Assembly (NCBI GenBank): GCA_947462945.1
Contig: CANHTE010000048.1
Coordinates: forward strand, 1 to 7,888
Direction: 5' to 3'
Length of the DNA: 7,888 nt
Source: Acetobacteraceae bacterium
GTDB taxonomy: Bacteria; Pseudomonadota; Alphaproteobacteria; Acetobacterales; Acetobacteraceae
In this document: piece by piece, positions 1 through 6,844 of the stretch
Layout of the letters: every line of letters starts with the position of its first letter
How positions within the stretch are numbered: the first letter of the stretch is position 1
The notes under the pieces: model-generated
Databases searched by the model: none
What the model was told of the DNA's origin: nothing
Seen by the model: the letters and a program-made list of their open reading frames with translations, nothing else
Made by a program: the position numbers and the translations under genes

Positions 1-780
1 CGCGGCCGGCAGCTTGAAGTGCCGCACCCGCTCCTCGATCGGCAGGGCCGCATCCTTCAGGCGGATATGCAGCCCACCGGGCGGGATCACCACGCCATTG
101 GGGGCCAGCGTCATCAGTGCGGCAGGGTCCACCGTCAGGCTCATCGTGGCGTCCATGGTCTCGGCGATGCATTTCATGCCGACCCAAAGCCCCGAGAAGC
201 GCGAGAGAGCGATGGCCTTCACGCCATATTCCAGCACCTCGCCCACATCGGCGGGGTCCAGCATGGGCATTTCCAGATCGGCAAAGGCGTATTCCGAACC
301 GCTGGTCACCGTCGAGGATTTCGACGCCGGATCATCCCCCGCCAGCGCCAGCACGCCGCCCAGCGGCGCGGTCCCGGCCCCATTGGCGTGGCGCAGCACA
401 TCGCCGCTGCGATCCACGCCTGGCCCCTTGCCGTACCAGATGGCGAAGACGCCCTGATGCTTCGCCTTGGGGTAGAGGTTGAGCTGCTGCGTGCCCCAGC
501 AGGCCGTGGCCGCAATATCCTCGTTCAGCCCGGGTTCGAAGACGATGCGGTGCTCGGCCAGCCGCTTCTTCTGCTTCCACAGCTCGCGGTCGTATCCGCC
601 GAGCGGCGAGCCGCGATAGCCGCTGATATAGGCCGCCGTATCCAGCCCCTCGGCATCGTCCAGCTCCCGCCGCATCAGCGGGATCCGCACCAGCGCCTGG
701 GTGCCGGTCAGCAGGGTTTCGCGCCCGGCCGCCTCCCAGCGCTCCTCCAGGGAAATATCCGTGCGGATGATGCTGTTCAT
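1..780 (-). CDS. Indolepyruvate ferredoxin oxidoreductase, fused type (N-terminal part, cut by window edge)
   Basis: This is an uninterrupted minus-strand frame of 260 codons from an ATG at 780 to the left edge, so the C-terminal part is outside the window. The translation contains family signatures: TGTQALVR (25-32), SGYRGSPLGGYD (53-64), EPGLNEDIAATACWGTQQ (82-99) and WYGKGPGVDRSGDV (115-128), then HANGAGT and GDDPASKSST (148-157). These match the N-terminal thiamine-diphosphate/pyrimidine-binding half of the fused proteobacterial enzymes of about 1,150 residues that join the alpha and gamma parts. The family oxidatively decarboxylates aryl- or branched 2-oxoacids with CoA, giving acyl-CoA, CO2 and reduced ferredoxin, in the cytoplasm. 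The substrate here is not visible; indolepyruvate is the family name only. The start is supported by GGAG at 787-790, 6 nt upstream. It is divergent from an Lrp/AsnC regulator, a common arrangement for this family as I recall it. Confidence 0.88.
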   Translation of the reverse strand, partial: MNSIIRTDISLEERWEAAGRETLLTGTQALVRIPLMRRELDDAEGLDTAAYISGYRGSPLGGYDRELWKQKKRLAEHRIVFEPGLNEDIAATACWGTQQLNLYPKAKHQGVFAIWYGKGPGVDRSGDVLRHANGAGTAPLGGVLALAGDDPASKSSTVTSGSEYAFADLEMPMLDPADVGEVLEYGVKAIALSRFSGLWVGMKCIAETMDATMSLTVDPAALMTLAPNGVVIPPGGLHIRLKDAALPIEERVRHFKLPAA

Positions 781-786
781 GAAGGT

Positions 787-790
787 CTCC
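787..790 (-). promoter_or_regulatory. Ribosome binding site of the 2-oxoacid ferredoxin oxidoreductase gene
   Basis: On the minus strand GGAG lies 6 nt before the ATG at 780. It supports this start over later in-frame methionines. Confidence 0.6.
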
Positions 791-878
791 GGTCCCGGGC
801 GGATTATGGCGGTGGGAGACTGGGCTGGAAAGCGCCGGAGATTTTCCCGCATTCTCTTGTGCAGCGCCGAAATCTCAG

Positions 879-883
879 AAGGA
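879..883 (+). promoter_or_regulatory. Ribosome binding site of the Lrp/AsnC regulator
   Basis: AAGGA lies 9 nt before the ATG at 893. It selects this start over an upstream in-frame ATG at 701, which would overlap the divergent oxidoreductase gene and add a low-complexity extension that the family lacks. Confidence 0.65.
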
Positions 884-892
884 TCTTCCAGA

Positions 893-1348
893 ATGGACGC
901 CATTGACCGCCGAATCCTCCGCGCCCTGCATGGCGAGGCCCGGCTGACCAACGCCGAACTGGCCGAACGCGCCGGCCTTTCACCCTCACCCTGCTGGGCA
1001 CGGGTGCGGCGGCTGGAGCAAGCGGGGGTGATCCGTGGCTACCGGGCCGAGTTGGACCAAGCCAAGCTCGGCCTGCCCGACACCGTCATCATCGAGGTGA
1101 TGACCGAAAAGCACGACCAGGAGCAACTGACGCGCTTCGAGGAGGCCATCGCCAATATGCCCGAGGTGATCGAGGCCTGGCTGGTCACGGGTGAGTATGA
1201 CTACATCCTCAAGGCGGCGGTGGGCGGCACGGCCGGGTATGAGCGGCTGCTGCGGGAGAAGATCTACCGCCTGCCCGGCGTGCGCCACACGCGCACCGCC
1301 TTTGGCATACGCTGCCTGAAGCAGGTGTTCACGCCCTTGCCGGTATAA
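893..1348 (+). CDS. Lrp/AsnC family transcriptional regulator
   Basis: This 151-residue protein has the usual length and architecture of the feast/famine regulators. The N-terminus starts directly with MDAIDRRILRAL, the first helix of the winged helix-turn-helix. The recognition region follows (AELAERAGLSPSPCWARVRRLE, about 21-42) and ends with AGVIRGYRAELD (44-55). The C-terminal ligand-sensing RAM domain runs from about 64 to 145, with the typical VTGEYDYILK (98-107) and LPGVRHTRTAF (127-137). The family binds DNA as dimers and higher oligomers and usually responds to amino acids or related acids. The divergent 2-oxoacid ferredoxin oxidoreductase suggests that it senses an aromatic or branched amino acid, or the matching oxoacid, and controls that gene and itself; this is inference from position. 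The real start is the ATG at 893. It converges on the cbb3 operon, and nothing links it to that operon beyond the shared terminator region. Confidence 0.93.
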   Translation: MDAIDRRILRALHGEARLTNAELAERAGLSPSPCWARVRRLEQAGVIRGYRAELDQAKLGLPDTVIIEVMTEKHDQEQLTRFEEAIANMPEVIEAWLVTGEYDYILKAAVGGTAGYERLLREKIYRLPGVRHTRTAFGIRCLKQVFTPLPV

Positions 1349-1349
1349 T

Positions 1350-1377
1350 CGCCCTCAAGCGCCGGCGCGTGAGGGCG
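1350..1377. terminator. Probable bidirectional terminator hairpin between convergent genes
   Basis: Perfect 8-bp arms CGCCCTCA (1350-1357) and TGAGGGCG (1370-1377) enclose an inner 3-bp GCG/CGC stem closed by CCGG, with a single A/G mismatch between the two stems. The hairpin begins 1 nt after the plus-strand stop codon and abuts the minus-strand stop codon, filling the 29-bp gap. The symmetry means it folds equally well on either transcript. There is no clear T-tract on either side (the minus strand continues ATTATACC), so intrinsic termination is not proven. It could instead protect 3' ends from exonucleases. Confidence 0.6.
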
Positions 1378-1557
1378 TCAATGGTCGCTCTTCAGGTCGT
1401 AATGGCGCTTGATGATGCCAAAGCCATAGAACAGCGCGAAGCCGATCAGCATGAGCGAATAGGCATAGAGATACCCCTCCGCCGCCGCCGCGCCGAACAG
1501 GCCGATCAGCGCGAAGATGGCCGAGAGCACCAGGAAGAAAATCGAGGAAATGGGCAT
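1378..1557 (-). CDS. Small two-helix membrane protein at the end of the cbb3 oxidase operon (unnamed)
   Basis: This 59-residue ORF begins at an ATG 2 nt after the ccoS stop codon and is preceded by AAAGG about 9 nt upstream, so it looks translated and coupled to ccoS. It has two hydrophobic segments, about 5-26 (SIFFLVLSAIFALIGLFG and following) and 30-49 (LYAYSLMLIGFALFYGFGII). A short AEGY turn joins them, and the tail KRHYDLKSDH is hydrophilic. Positive charges in the tail suggest that both ends face the cytoplasm. I recall similar short alphaproteobacterial proteins with an N-terminal IFFLVL-type start and an IKRH tail, annotated only as hypothetical, but I cannot name a family. Its position after ccoS suggests an assembly or stabilising role for the oxidase; that is inference. 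It is not CcoQ or CcoS, which are both present. The stop codon abuts the terminator hairpin. Confidence 0.8.
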   Translation of the reverse strand: MPISSIFFLVLSAIFALIGLFGAAAAEGYLYAYSLMLIGFALFYGFGIIKRHYDLKSDH

Positions 1558-1559
1558 GT

Positions 1560-1715
1560 TCAGCCGCCTTTCTTGAGGTCGTCGTCAAACAGGATGCGCG
1601 CGGCCGCGCCATCCAGATCATCATATTGGCCGGAGCGCATGGACCAGATGAAGGCCCAAAGCCCCAGCCCGCCGAGAAACAAAGCCAGCGGAATCAGCCA
1701 GACCAGCGTGTCCAT
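1560..1715 (-). CDS. ccoS: Cbb3-type cytochrome oxidase assembly protein CcoS
   Basis: This is a 51-residue protein of normal CcoS length. One transmembrane helix spans about 4-24 (LVWLIPLALFLGGLGLWAFI). The conserved cytoplasmic tail follows, with SGQYDDLDG (28-36) and RILFDDD (40-46), which are the recognisable CcoS signature. In studied systems CcoS is needed for cofactor insertion (haem b and copper) into CcoN, so that without it an inactive oxidase accumulates. The ATG shares its A with the ccoI stop codon (TGATG), so translation is probably coupled to ccoI. A GGTGGGG-like sequence lies about 5 nt upstream. The gene is followed 2 nt later by the small two-helix membrane protein. Confidence 0.93.
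   Translation of the reverse strand: MDTLVWLIPLALFLGGLGLWAFIWSMRSGQYDDLDGAAARILFDDDLKKGG
1564..1571 (-). promoter_or_regulatory. Ribosome binding site of the 59-aa gene inside ccoS
   Basis: The minus strand reads AAAGGCGG within the last codons of ccoS; its AGG core is 9 nt before the ATG at 1557. It is the main evidence, with the 2-nt spacing, that the short frame is a real gene. Confidence 0.5.
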
Positions 1716-4000
1716 CAGCGCCCCACCCTGAGTGCATTGCCAATCACGGCGAGCGAGGATGTCGCCATCACCAGTGCTGCGATGAGGGGCGTGGCAAAAC
1801 CCGCCACCGCCACCGGCACGGCAATGATGTTGTAGCCGAAGGCCAGTGCGATGTTCTGCCGCGCGGCCCGCTGCGCCAGGCGCGCCCGCCCCACCGCTTC
1901 GGCCAGCGGCAAGAGCCCACCGCCCATCAGCACGAAATCACTGGCGGCCTGCGCGAGATCCGTCCCCTCGGCCGGCGCGGCCGAGACATGGGCGGCGGCC
2001 AGGGCGGCGGCATCATTGATGCCATCGCCCACCATCAACACGCGCCGGCCCTGGGCCGTGAGGGCCGCGATGCGCGCGGCCTTGGCCTCGGGCGTGGCGC
2101 GGGCCGTGCAGACGGTGATGCCGGCCTCAGCCGCGATGCGCGCCACGACGCCCGGCGCATCGCCCGAGAGCAATTCCACACCAAGCCCCGCGCGGCGGAA
2201 TTCCTGCACGGCGGCGGCCGCATCGGCACGCAGCGAATCCTCGAAGCAGAAGGCGATGGGCAGCGCGCCGGGGCGAGCGAGATGCAGGCGCATCCCCGAA
2301 TCCTCCGGGAGGCTCAGGAAGGCGGCCGAGCCCAGACGCGTCTCGCCATGGATCAGGCCGGCACCGGGCACCTCCGTCACGCCTGGCAGGGGTGCCACAT
2401 CCGGGCAGGCGCGCGAGAGGGCGCGGGCCAGCGGATGCCGGCTGGCGGCGGCTAGGCTGGCGGCAAGGCGGAGCTCATCCTCCTTCCAGGCGCCGGGCAG
2501 CAAACGTGGCCGCCCTTCCGTCAAGGTGCCGGTCTTGTCGAGCACGACGTGGTCGGCATTCGCCAACCGCTCCAGCCCGGTGGGCGAGGACAGCAGCACG
2601 CCGCGCCGGAACAGCGCGCCGGAGGCCACAACCTGCACGGCCGGCACGGCGATGGCCAACCCGCAGGGGCAGGTGATGATCAGCGCGGCCACGGCCGGAA
2701 CCAGCGCCGCCTGCCAGGGCAGGTCGCCCAGCAGCCACCAGCCGAGGAAGGTGGCCAAGGCCACGAGATGCGCGATGGGCACATAAATCCGCGCCGCCTG
2801 ATCGGCGAGCGAGGTGTAGCGCCCGCGCGCCTGCTCCGCCTGCTCCAGCATGCGGGCCATGGCAGCGAGCGAGCCATCACGGGCCGCGGCCGTGACGCGC
2901 GCGATGAAGGGCGCGCCCATATTCACGCCGCCGGCGGCCAGCGCTTCACCGCGCGCAAAATGGCGAGGCAGGCTCTCGCCCGTGGTCGCGGCGGTGTCGA
3001 GCAACGCGGCTTCTTCCTCCAGCACAGCGTCCAGCCGCAGGCGCTCACCGCTCGCGACCAGGATGCGGGCACGGGCTTCCACACGCTCCAGCGGGACGGG
3101 ATGCGCCTCGCCCAGCACGGTGACGGCGCCTTCCTGCAAGGCCAGCAATTCGGCGGCACTTTGGCGGGCGCGGCGCCGCGCCGCACGGTCCAGCACGCGG
3201 CCGGCCAGCATCAGCGCCAGCAGCGCGGTCGCGCCATCGAACCAGGTGAATTCCCCATTGCGCATCGTCTCACTGAGCGACATCGCCGTGGTGGCGAGGA
3301 TGCCGAGCGAGACGGCGCAATCCATGTTCAGCCGGCCCGCGCGCAAGCCGCGCCAAGCCGAACGGAACAGCGGCATGCCGGCGTAGGCTATGGTCGGCAA
3401 CCCGATCAGCGCCGTCAGCCAATGCATCATGTGGCGCGTATCGGGCCCCATGTCGCTGCCGGCCCAGACCGCGACGGAGACGAGCATCACATTCATCGCG
3501 CCGAAGCTCGCGATGCCCAGCGCGCGCGTCAGTTCACGCCCCTCGGCATCCTCGCTGGCGCGCAGGCAGGCCGGCGAGAAGGGCGCCACCCGGAAGCCAA
3601 GGCGCCCGATCAGCGCCGCCAGGTCATTGCCGCGCGCGGCCTCCCCCCGCCAGGTGACGGCGAGGCGCCGGGTGGAGAGGTTGGCCCGGGCGCGGATCAC
3701 ATCAGGCTCGGCCGCCAGCGCCTGTTCCACCAGCCAGATGCAGGCCCCGCAGGTAAGGCCGGACACCATCAGTTCCAGGGTGAGCGTGCCGTCCTTGTTG
3801 GCGCGGGAGAGACCGGCAAAATCGGCACTGGGCGGATCGAGCGGCTTGAGCACGCCATCGGCGCCCTCGCGCCGACGGTAGAAGGCGTCCAGGCCGAGCC
3901 CCTGCACCATCGCATGCGCGCCCTCACAGCCCGTGCAGCAGAAGCGCGTGGCGGAGGGTGCGCCGCAATGGGCACAGGCAGGGCGGCCGATATGGCTCAT
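1715..4000 (-). CDS. ccoI: Copper-translocating P1B-type ATPase CcoI/FixI
   Basis: This 761-residue inner-membrane copper pump supplies copper for assembly of the CcoN haem-copper centre. The N-terminus has the cysteine cluster typical of CcoI (C9, C12, and CCTGC at 21-25). A heavy-metal-associated domain follows, with GLTCGAC at 81-87 and metal ligands C84 and C87. About eight membrane helices are expected: four between about 161 and 270, two at about 405-425 and 430-455, and two at about 715-757. The transport motif CPC is at 444-446. The actuator motif TGES is at 340-343, the phosphorylation motif DKTGT at 488-492 (D488), the nucleotide-binding HP at 522-523 and the hinge GDGIND at 658-663. 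All catalytic motifs are intact and the length is ordinary. The start codon lies 13 nt after the ccoH stop with only a weak ribosome site (GAATGAG). The 3' end overlaps ccoS by one base. A general CopA is the alternative, but the N-terminal cluster and the neighbours favour CcoI. Confidence 0.96.
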   Translation of the reverse strand: MSHIGRPACAHCGAPSATRFCCTGCEGAHAMVQGLGLDAFYRRREGADGVLKPLDPPSADFAGLSRANKDGTLTLELMVSGLTCGACIWLVEQALAAEPDVIRARANLSTRRLAVTWRGEAARGNDLAALIGRLGFRVAPFSPACLRASEDAEGRELTRALGIASFGAMNVMLVSVAVWAGSDMGPDTRHMMHWLTALIGLPTIAYAGMPLFRSAWRGLRAGRLNMDCAVSLGILATTAMSLSETMRNGEFTWFDGATALLALMLAGRVLDRAARRRARQSAAELLALQEGAVTVLGEAHPVPLERVEARARILVASGERLRLDAVLEEEAALLDTAATTGESLPRHFARGEALAAGGVNMGAPFIARVTAAARDGSLAAMARMLEQAEQARGRYTSLADQAARIYVPIAHLVALATFLGWWLLGDLPWQAALVPAVAALIITCPCGLAIAVPAVQVVASGALFRRGVLLSSPTGLERLANADHVVLDKTGTLTEGRPRLLPGAWKEDELRLAASLAAASRHPLARALSRACPDVAPLPGVTEVPGAGLIHGETRLGSAAFLSLPEDSGMRLHLARPGALPIAFCFEDSLRADAAAAVQEFRRAGLGVELLSGDAPGVVARIAAEAGITVCTARATPEAKAARIAALTAQGRRVLMVGDGINDAAALAAAHVSAAPAEGTDLAQAASDFVLMGGGLLPLAEAVGRARLAQRAARQNIALAFGYNIIAVPVAVAGFATPLIAALVMATSSLAVIGNALRVGR

Positions 4001-4013
4001 CTTCTCATTCGAT

Positions 4014-4484
4014 TCATGGAAGGGTAAAGCGCTGCCGCAGATCGTGACGCTCGCCAGCGACGGAGGTCAGCAGGCCGCGCAATTCCCATTGCCCGGCGCG
4101 CAGTTCCGGGAGGTCCAGCACGAAGCGGCCCGCGCCCGTCACGTCTGGAAAGGCAATGCGCTCGCCATCCAGGGGGCGCAGCAAATGCGCCTCGATCACG
4201 CCCGCGATGGGCGCGTCGCCGCGATCCAGCGCGGTGATGGTGACCTGCCCGGCCGCCAGGCTGGCGCGCAGCTTCCAGCCCAGCGCATCCTGCCGGGCCG
4301 CCTCATCCAGCACGCGGTTATAGCTGCGCCCACGATCATAGGATTGGCCGACCGTGACCCCCGTGAAGGTGGTGAGTGCCTGGAAGATCAGCACGCCATT
4401 CACCAGCACCACCACCATCATGCCGCCGGCGAAGACCCATGGAATCCAACGGCTGCGATTTGGATCATGCGCCTGAATGCTCAT
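4014..4484 (-). CDS. ccoH: Cbb3 oxidase assembly/stability protein CcoH/FixH
   Basis: This is a 156-residue single-pass membrane protein. A short cytoplasmic N-terminus is followed by a helix at about 14-37 (WVFAGGMMVVVLVNGVLIF) and a periplasmic domain. The family signature YDRGRSYNRVLDEAARQ (49-65) with ALGW (67-70) is clear. CcoH associates with the oxidase subunits and is required for stable assembly of CcoNOP. I chose the ATG at 4484, which overlaps the ccoG stop codon in an ATGA junction. A longer in-frame start at 4613 would add 43 residues that merely shadow ccoG and would put a charged, proline-rich stretch before the membrane anchor. No strong ribosome site is visible, in keeping with coupling to ccoG translation. 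Confidence 0.93.
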   Translation of the reverse strand: MSIQAHDPNRSRWIPWVFAGGMMVVVLVNGVLIFQALTTFTGVTVGQSYDRGRSYNRVLDEAARQDALGWKLRASLAAGQVTITALDRGDAPIAGVIEAHLLRPLDGERIAFPDVTGAGRFVLDLPELRAGQWELRGLLTSVAGERHDLRQRFTLP

Positions 4485-5962
4485 CGGTCGGGTCCCAGGA
4501 AGACGCTGGACTGGCGCAGGATGGTGCGGCCCTCGGCATCCAGCAGGCGGAAGGTGATGGGCGTGGCGCCGCGCAGGCGAAGCCCCTCGGGCGCGGTCAC
4601 CAGCGCGCGCCATTGGGTGATACCGTCATCGCGCGTGGTCAGCAGCGGGCGGCCCTGTGCATCCAGCCCCGCATCCTGCACCAGCAGACGCAAGCCCTGC
4701 GGGCCTTCCAGCACCAATGGCAGCGCCAATTCACCGCGCAGCTTGTTGGCCAGCTTCAGCGTGAAGCCATTGCGCAATCCGCCATCGGCGAGTTGCACAT
4801 AGAGCGACGCACGGTCCGGCAGCACGGTCAGCGTCAGTGTCGCGCGCATCAGCCAGGCACCCAGCATGACCAGAACCGCCGCCCCCAGCACGCCGGCATA
4901 CACGAGCGTCCGTGGACGAAGCAGCTTTTGCGGCGTGCGGACCGCCATGCCCTTCGCCAGAAGCTGCGGCCCCGGGGCCATGCCCTTGGTCGCGGCCTCA
5001 CTGGCGGCGAGGTTCTTCAGGGTCTCGAAGGCCACCAATCCGGTGGGGCGATCCAGCCGCTTCATCACATCGTCGCAGGCATCCACGCAAAGCCCGCAGC
5101 CGATGCATTCCAGCTGCTGGCCATCCCGGATATCAATGCCCGTGGGGCAAACATGCACGCAGGCCTTGCAATCCACGCAATCGCCCGCCGTGGGGTCCGT
5201 CGGCTTGCCGCGCGGCTCACCCCGCCAGTCACGATAGGTGACGACCAGGCTGTTCTCATCCAGCATGGCACCCTGAAAGCGCGGCCAGGGGCACATATAG
5301 GTGCAAACCTGCTCCCGCGCCGCGCCGGCCAGCACATAGGTCGTCGCGGTGAAAAGCGCGAAGAAACCATAGACCGTCAGGCTCGCCTGGCCGGTGAGCA
5401 TGGCCCAGGTGACGCTGGGCGCGTCGTTGAAATACATGATCCAGGCGCCGCCGGTCGCCATGGCGATGGCCAGCCAGGCCACGTGCTTGCGGAGCTTCGC
5501 GCGCCACCAGACGCTGTCCTTCGGACCCTGGTCGAGCTTGATGCGGGCGTTGCGGTCGCCCTCGATCCTGCGCTCGATCCACATGAAGAGATCGGTCCAG
5601 ACCGTCTGCGGGCAGGTGAAGCCGCACCAGACCCGGCCGAACAGCGAGGTGACGGCAAACAACCCGATGGCACCCAGCACCAGGATGCCGGTGAGGAAGT
5701 AGATTTCCTGTGGCCAAAGCTCGAACCCGAAGAAGAACAGGCGTGCATTGCCGATATCCACCAGCACCGCCTGGTCCGGCGCATTCGGCCCGCGATCCCA
5801 GCGCAGCCAGGGCACGATGTAGTAAAGGCCGAGAAGCAGGACCAGCACCGCCCATTTCACCCGCCGCACCGTCCCACTCACCGCGCGCGGATAGACCTTC
5901 TGGTGGGTGGCGTAGAGCGAGCCTTCGTCAATCTGGGGCGCGCGCGGCGGAATGACTGACAT
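4481..5962 (-). CDS. ccoG: Cbb3 oxidase accessory protein CcoG/FixG, 2x[4Fe-4S] membrane protein
   Basis: This 493-residue protein has the full CcoG layout. Membrane helices lie near 37-53, 87-107, 158-178, 194-214 and 352-376. Two conserved cysteine motifs, WCGFTCPQTVW (112-122) and CTYMCPWPRFQ (220-230), flank the helices. A bacterial ferredoxin domain has C262, C265, C268 and C272 followed by proline, then C286, C289, C292 and C296, enough for two [4Fe-4S] clusters. The tail from about 380 is the Ig-like periplasmic domain (LYVQLADGGLRNGFTLKL). Work on other alphaproteobacteria shows that CcoG reduces copper(II) to copper(I) for the cbb3 copper-delivery route. A linker of about 30 residues between the clusters and the last helix (about 320-348) looks somewhat longer than in the relatives I recall. 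The gene starts 9 nt after ccoP with a poor ribosome site and ends in a 4-nt overlap with ccoH. Confidence 0.96.
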   Translation of the reverse strand: MSVIPPRAPQIDEGSLYATHQKVYPRAVSGTVRRVKWAVLVLLLGLYYIVPWLRWDRGPNAPDQAVLVDIGNARLFFFGFELWPQEIYFLTGILVLGAIGLFAVTSLFGRVWCGFTCPQTVWTDLFMWIERRIEGDRNARIKLDQGPKDSVWWRAKLRKHVAWLAIAMATGGAWIMYFNDAPSVTWAMLTGQASLTVYGFFALFTATTYVLAGAAREQVCTYMCPWPRFQGAMLDENSLVVTYRDWRGEPRGKPTDPTAGDCVDCKACVHVCPTGIDIRDGQQLECIGCGLCVDACDDVMKRLDRPTGLVAFETLKNLAASEAATKGMAPGPQLLAKGMAVRTPQKLLRPRTLVYAGVLGAAVLVMLGAWLMRATLTLTVLPDRASLYVQLADGGLRNGFTLKLANKLRGELALPLVLEGPQGLRLLVQDAGLDAQGRPLLTTRDDGITQWRALVTAPEGLRLRGATPITFRLLDAEGRTILRQSSVFLGPDR

Positions 5963-5971
5963 GAGAGGGTT

Positions 5972-6841
5972 CTATTCACCCCCGCCCATGGCGTGCACAT
6001 AGACGGTGAGCATGTTGATCATGGCGGGGTCCAGACGGCCCTGCCAGGAGGGCATCACGCCGGCGCGGCTATAGGCGATGCTGCGCATCACTGCGGCCTT
6101 GTCCCCACCATAAAGCCAGATGCGGTCATTCAGCCGCGGTGCACCAAGATCACGATTGCCTTCACCACGGTCGCTGTGACAGCTCGCGCAGTTCTCGGTG
6201 TAGAGCGCTTCGCCACGGGTCACGGCGGCGGCATCGGTGCTGCGGCCCGTCAGGCTCAGCACGAATTCCGCCGTATCGCTCACCTGGTTCGGGTTCAGCA
6301 TGCCGGTGGTCTGGAAGGCCGGCATGGCGATGCCGCGCTGTTCGTCGCTTTCATTCGCGCGCACGCCGTGGCGAATGGTGTGCTGGATGGCTTCGAAGCT
6401 GCCGCCATAAATCCAGTCATCATCCGCGAGGCTCGGGAAGCCGCCCACGGCGCCCTGACCACCCGCGCCATGGCAACCGGCGCAGTTATTGGCGAAGGCC
6501 ACGCGCCCGCCAGCCAACGCGAAGCCGCGCAATTCCGGGTCCGCCGCGATCTGTTCGGGCGTTGCGGCGCGCAGCCGGGCCAGCATGGGCTCGATCCGTG
6601 TGCGCTCGGCCGCCTGCTGTGCGGGCAAGGCCCCGCGCGCCGTCCAGCCCAGCAAGCCCGTGGCACCAGTGATGGGCAGGGCCGGATACAGCACGACCCA
6701 GACCAGTGAGAAGGCGATGCAGACATACCAGGTATAGAGCCACCAGGTGGGCAGCGGCGTATTCAGTTCCTTCAGGCCGTCCCATTCATGGCCCGTGGTC
6801 ATCTGGCCGGAGACGCTGTCCTTTTCGATCTTCGTGGGCAT
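5972..6841 (-). CDS. ccoP: Cbb3-type cytochrome c oxidase dihaem subunit III CcoP/FixP
   Basis: This 289-residue membrane-anchored dihaem cytochrome c passes electrons from soluble cytochrome c to CcoO and CcoN. The N-terminus carries the characteristic HEWDGLKELNTPLPTWWLY (18-36), leading into one membrane helix at about 33-56. Two periplasmic cytochrome c domains follow, with haem attachment motifs CAGCH (120-124) and CASCH (218-222). The likely axial methionines are M173 (AMPAF) and M263 (VMPSW). YGG motifs (145-147 and 244-246) occur in both domains. The length is normal. The start is 3 nt after the ccoQ stop codon, and GGGAGG at 6851-6856 lies 9 nt upstream of the ATG. Confidence 0.97.
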   Translation of the reverse strand: MPTKIEKDSVSGQMTTGHEWDGLKELNTPLPTWWLYTWYVCIAFSLVWVVLYPALPITGATGLLGWTARGALPAQQAAERTRIEPMLARLRAATPEQIAADPELRGFALAGGRVAFANNCAGCHGAGGQGAVGGFPSLADDDWIYGGSFEAIQHTIRHGVRANESDEQRGIAMPAFQTTGMLNPNQVSDTAEFVLSLTGRSTDAAAVTRGEALYTENCASCHSDRGEGNRDLGAPRLNDRIWLYGGDKAAVMRSIAYSRAGVMPSWQGRLDPAMINMLTVYVHAMGGGE

Positions 6842-6844
6842 GGT

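Larger units (their letters stand above)
781..892. promoter_or_regulatory. Divergent promoter region with a candidate Lrp/AsnC operator
   Basis: These 112 bp separate two divergent start codons and must hold both promoters. A 7-bp inverted repeat is visible, GAGATTT at 838-844 and AAATCTC at 870-876, with centres 32 bp apart. A direct repeat AGCGCCG at 831-837 and 863-869 has the same 32-bp period, about three helical turns. Such spacing would suit an oligomeric Lrp-type regulator binding one face of the DNA, but 7-bp repeats can arise by chance. I cannot place convincing -35/-10 boxes. Confidence 0.4.

Noticed and set aside
701..892. Upstream start for the Lrp/AsnC regulator at 701
   Set aside because: It would overlap the divergent gene and add a non-family extension. 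The ATG at 893 has AAGGA 9 nt upstream and gives the canonical N-terminus.
19..906. Plus-strand open frame (about 295 codons) at the left edge
   Set aside because: It is antisense to the ferredoxin oxidoreductase gene, whose minus-strand translation has clear family motifs. The plus frame is His/Arg/Gln-rich noise.
1355..1624. 89-codon minus-strand frame overlapping the 59-aa gene and ccoS
   Set aside because: It is in another frame, with no membrane pattern or family motif and no supporting ribosome site. The two tightly coupled short frames explain the region better.
2549..4027. Long plus-strand open frame (about 490 codons) opposite ccoI
   Set aside because: It is a shadow of ccoI in GC-rich DNA: low-complexity Arg/Gly/His/Gln-rich translation, no recognisable domain, and the minus-strand frame has all P-type ATPase motifs.
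4485..4613. Longer N-terminus for CcoH from an ATG at 4613
   Set aside because: The 43 extra residues are the out-of-frame shadow of the ccoG 3' end. The ATGA overlap start at 4484 gives a normal CcoH.
4376..5959. Long plus-strand open frame (about 530 codons) opposite ccoG and ccoH
   Set aside because: The composition is typical of antisense frames in high-GC DNA, while the minus strand encodes intact CcoG and CcoH signatures.
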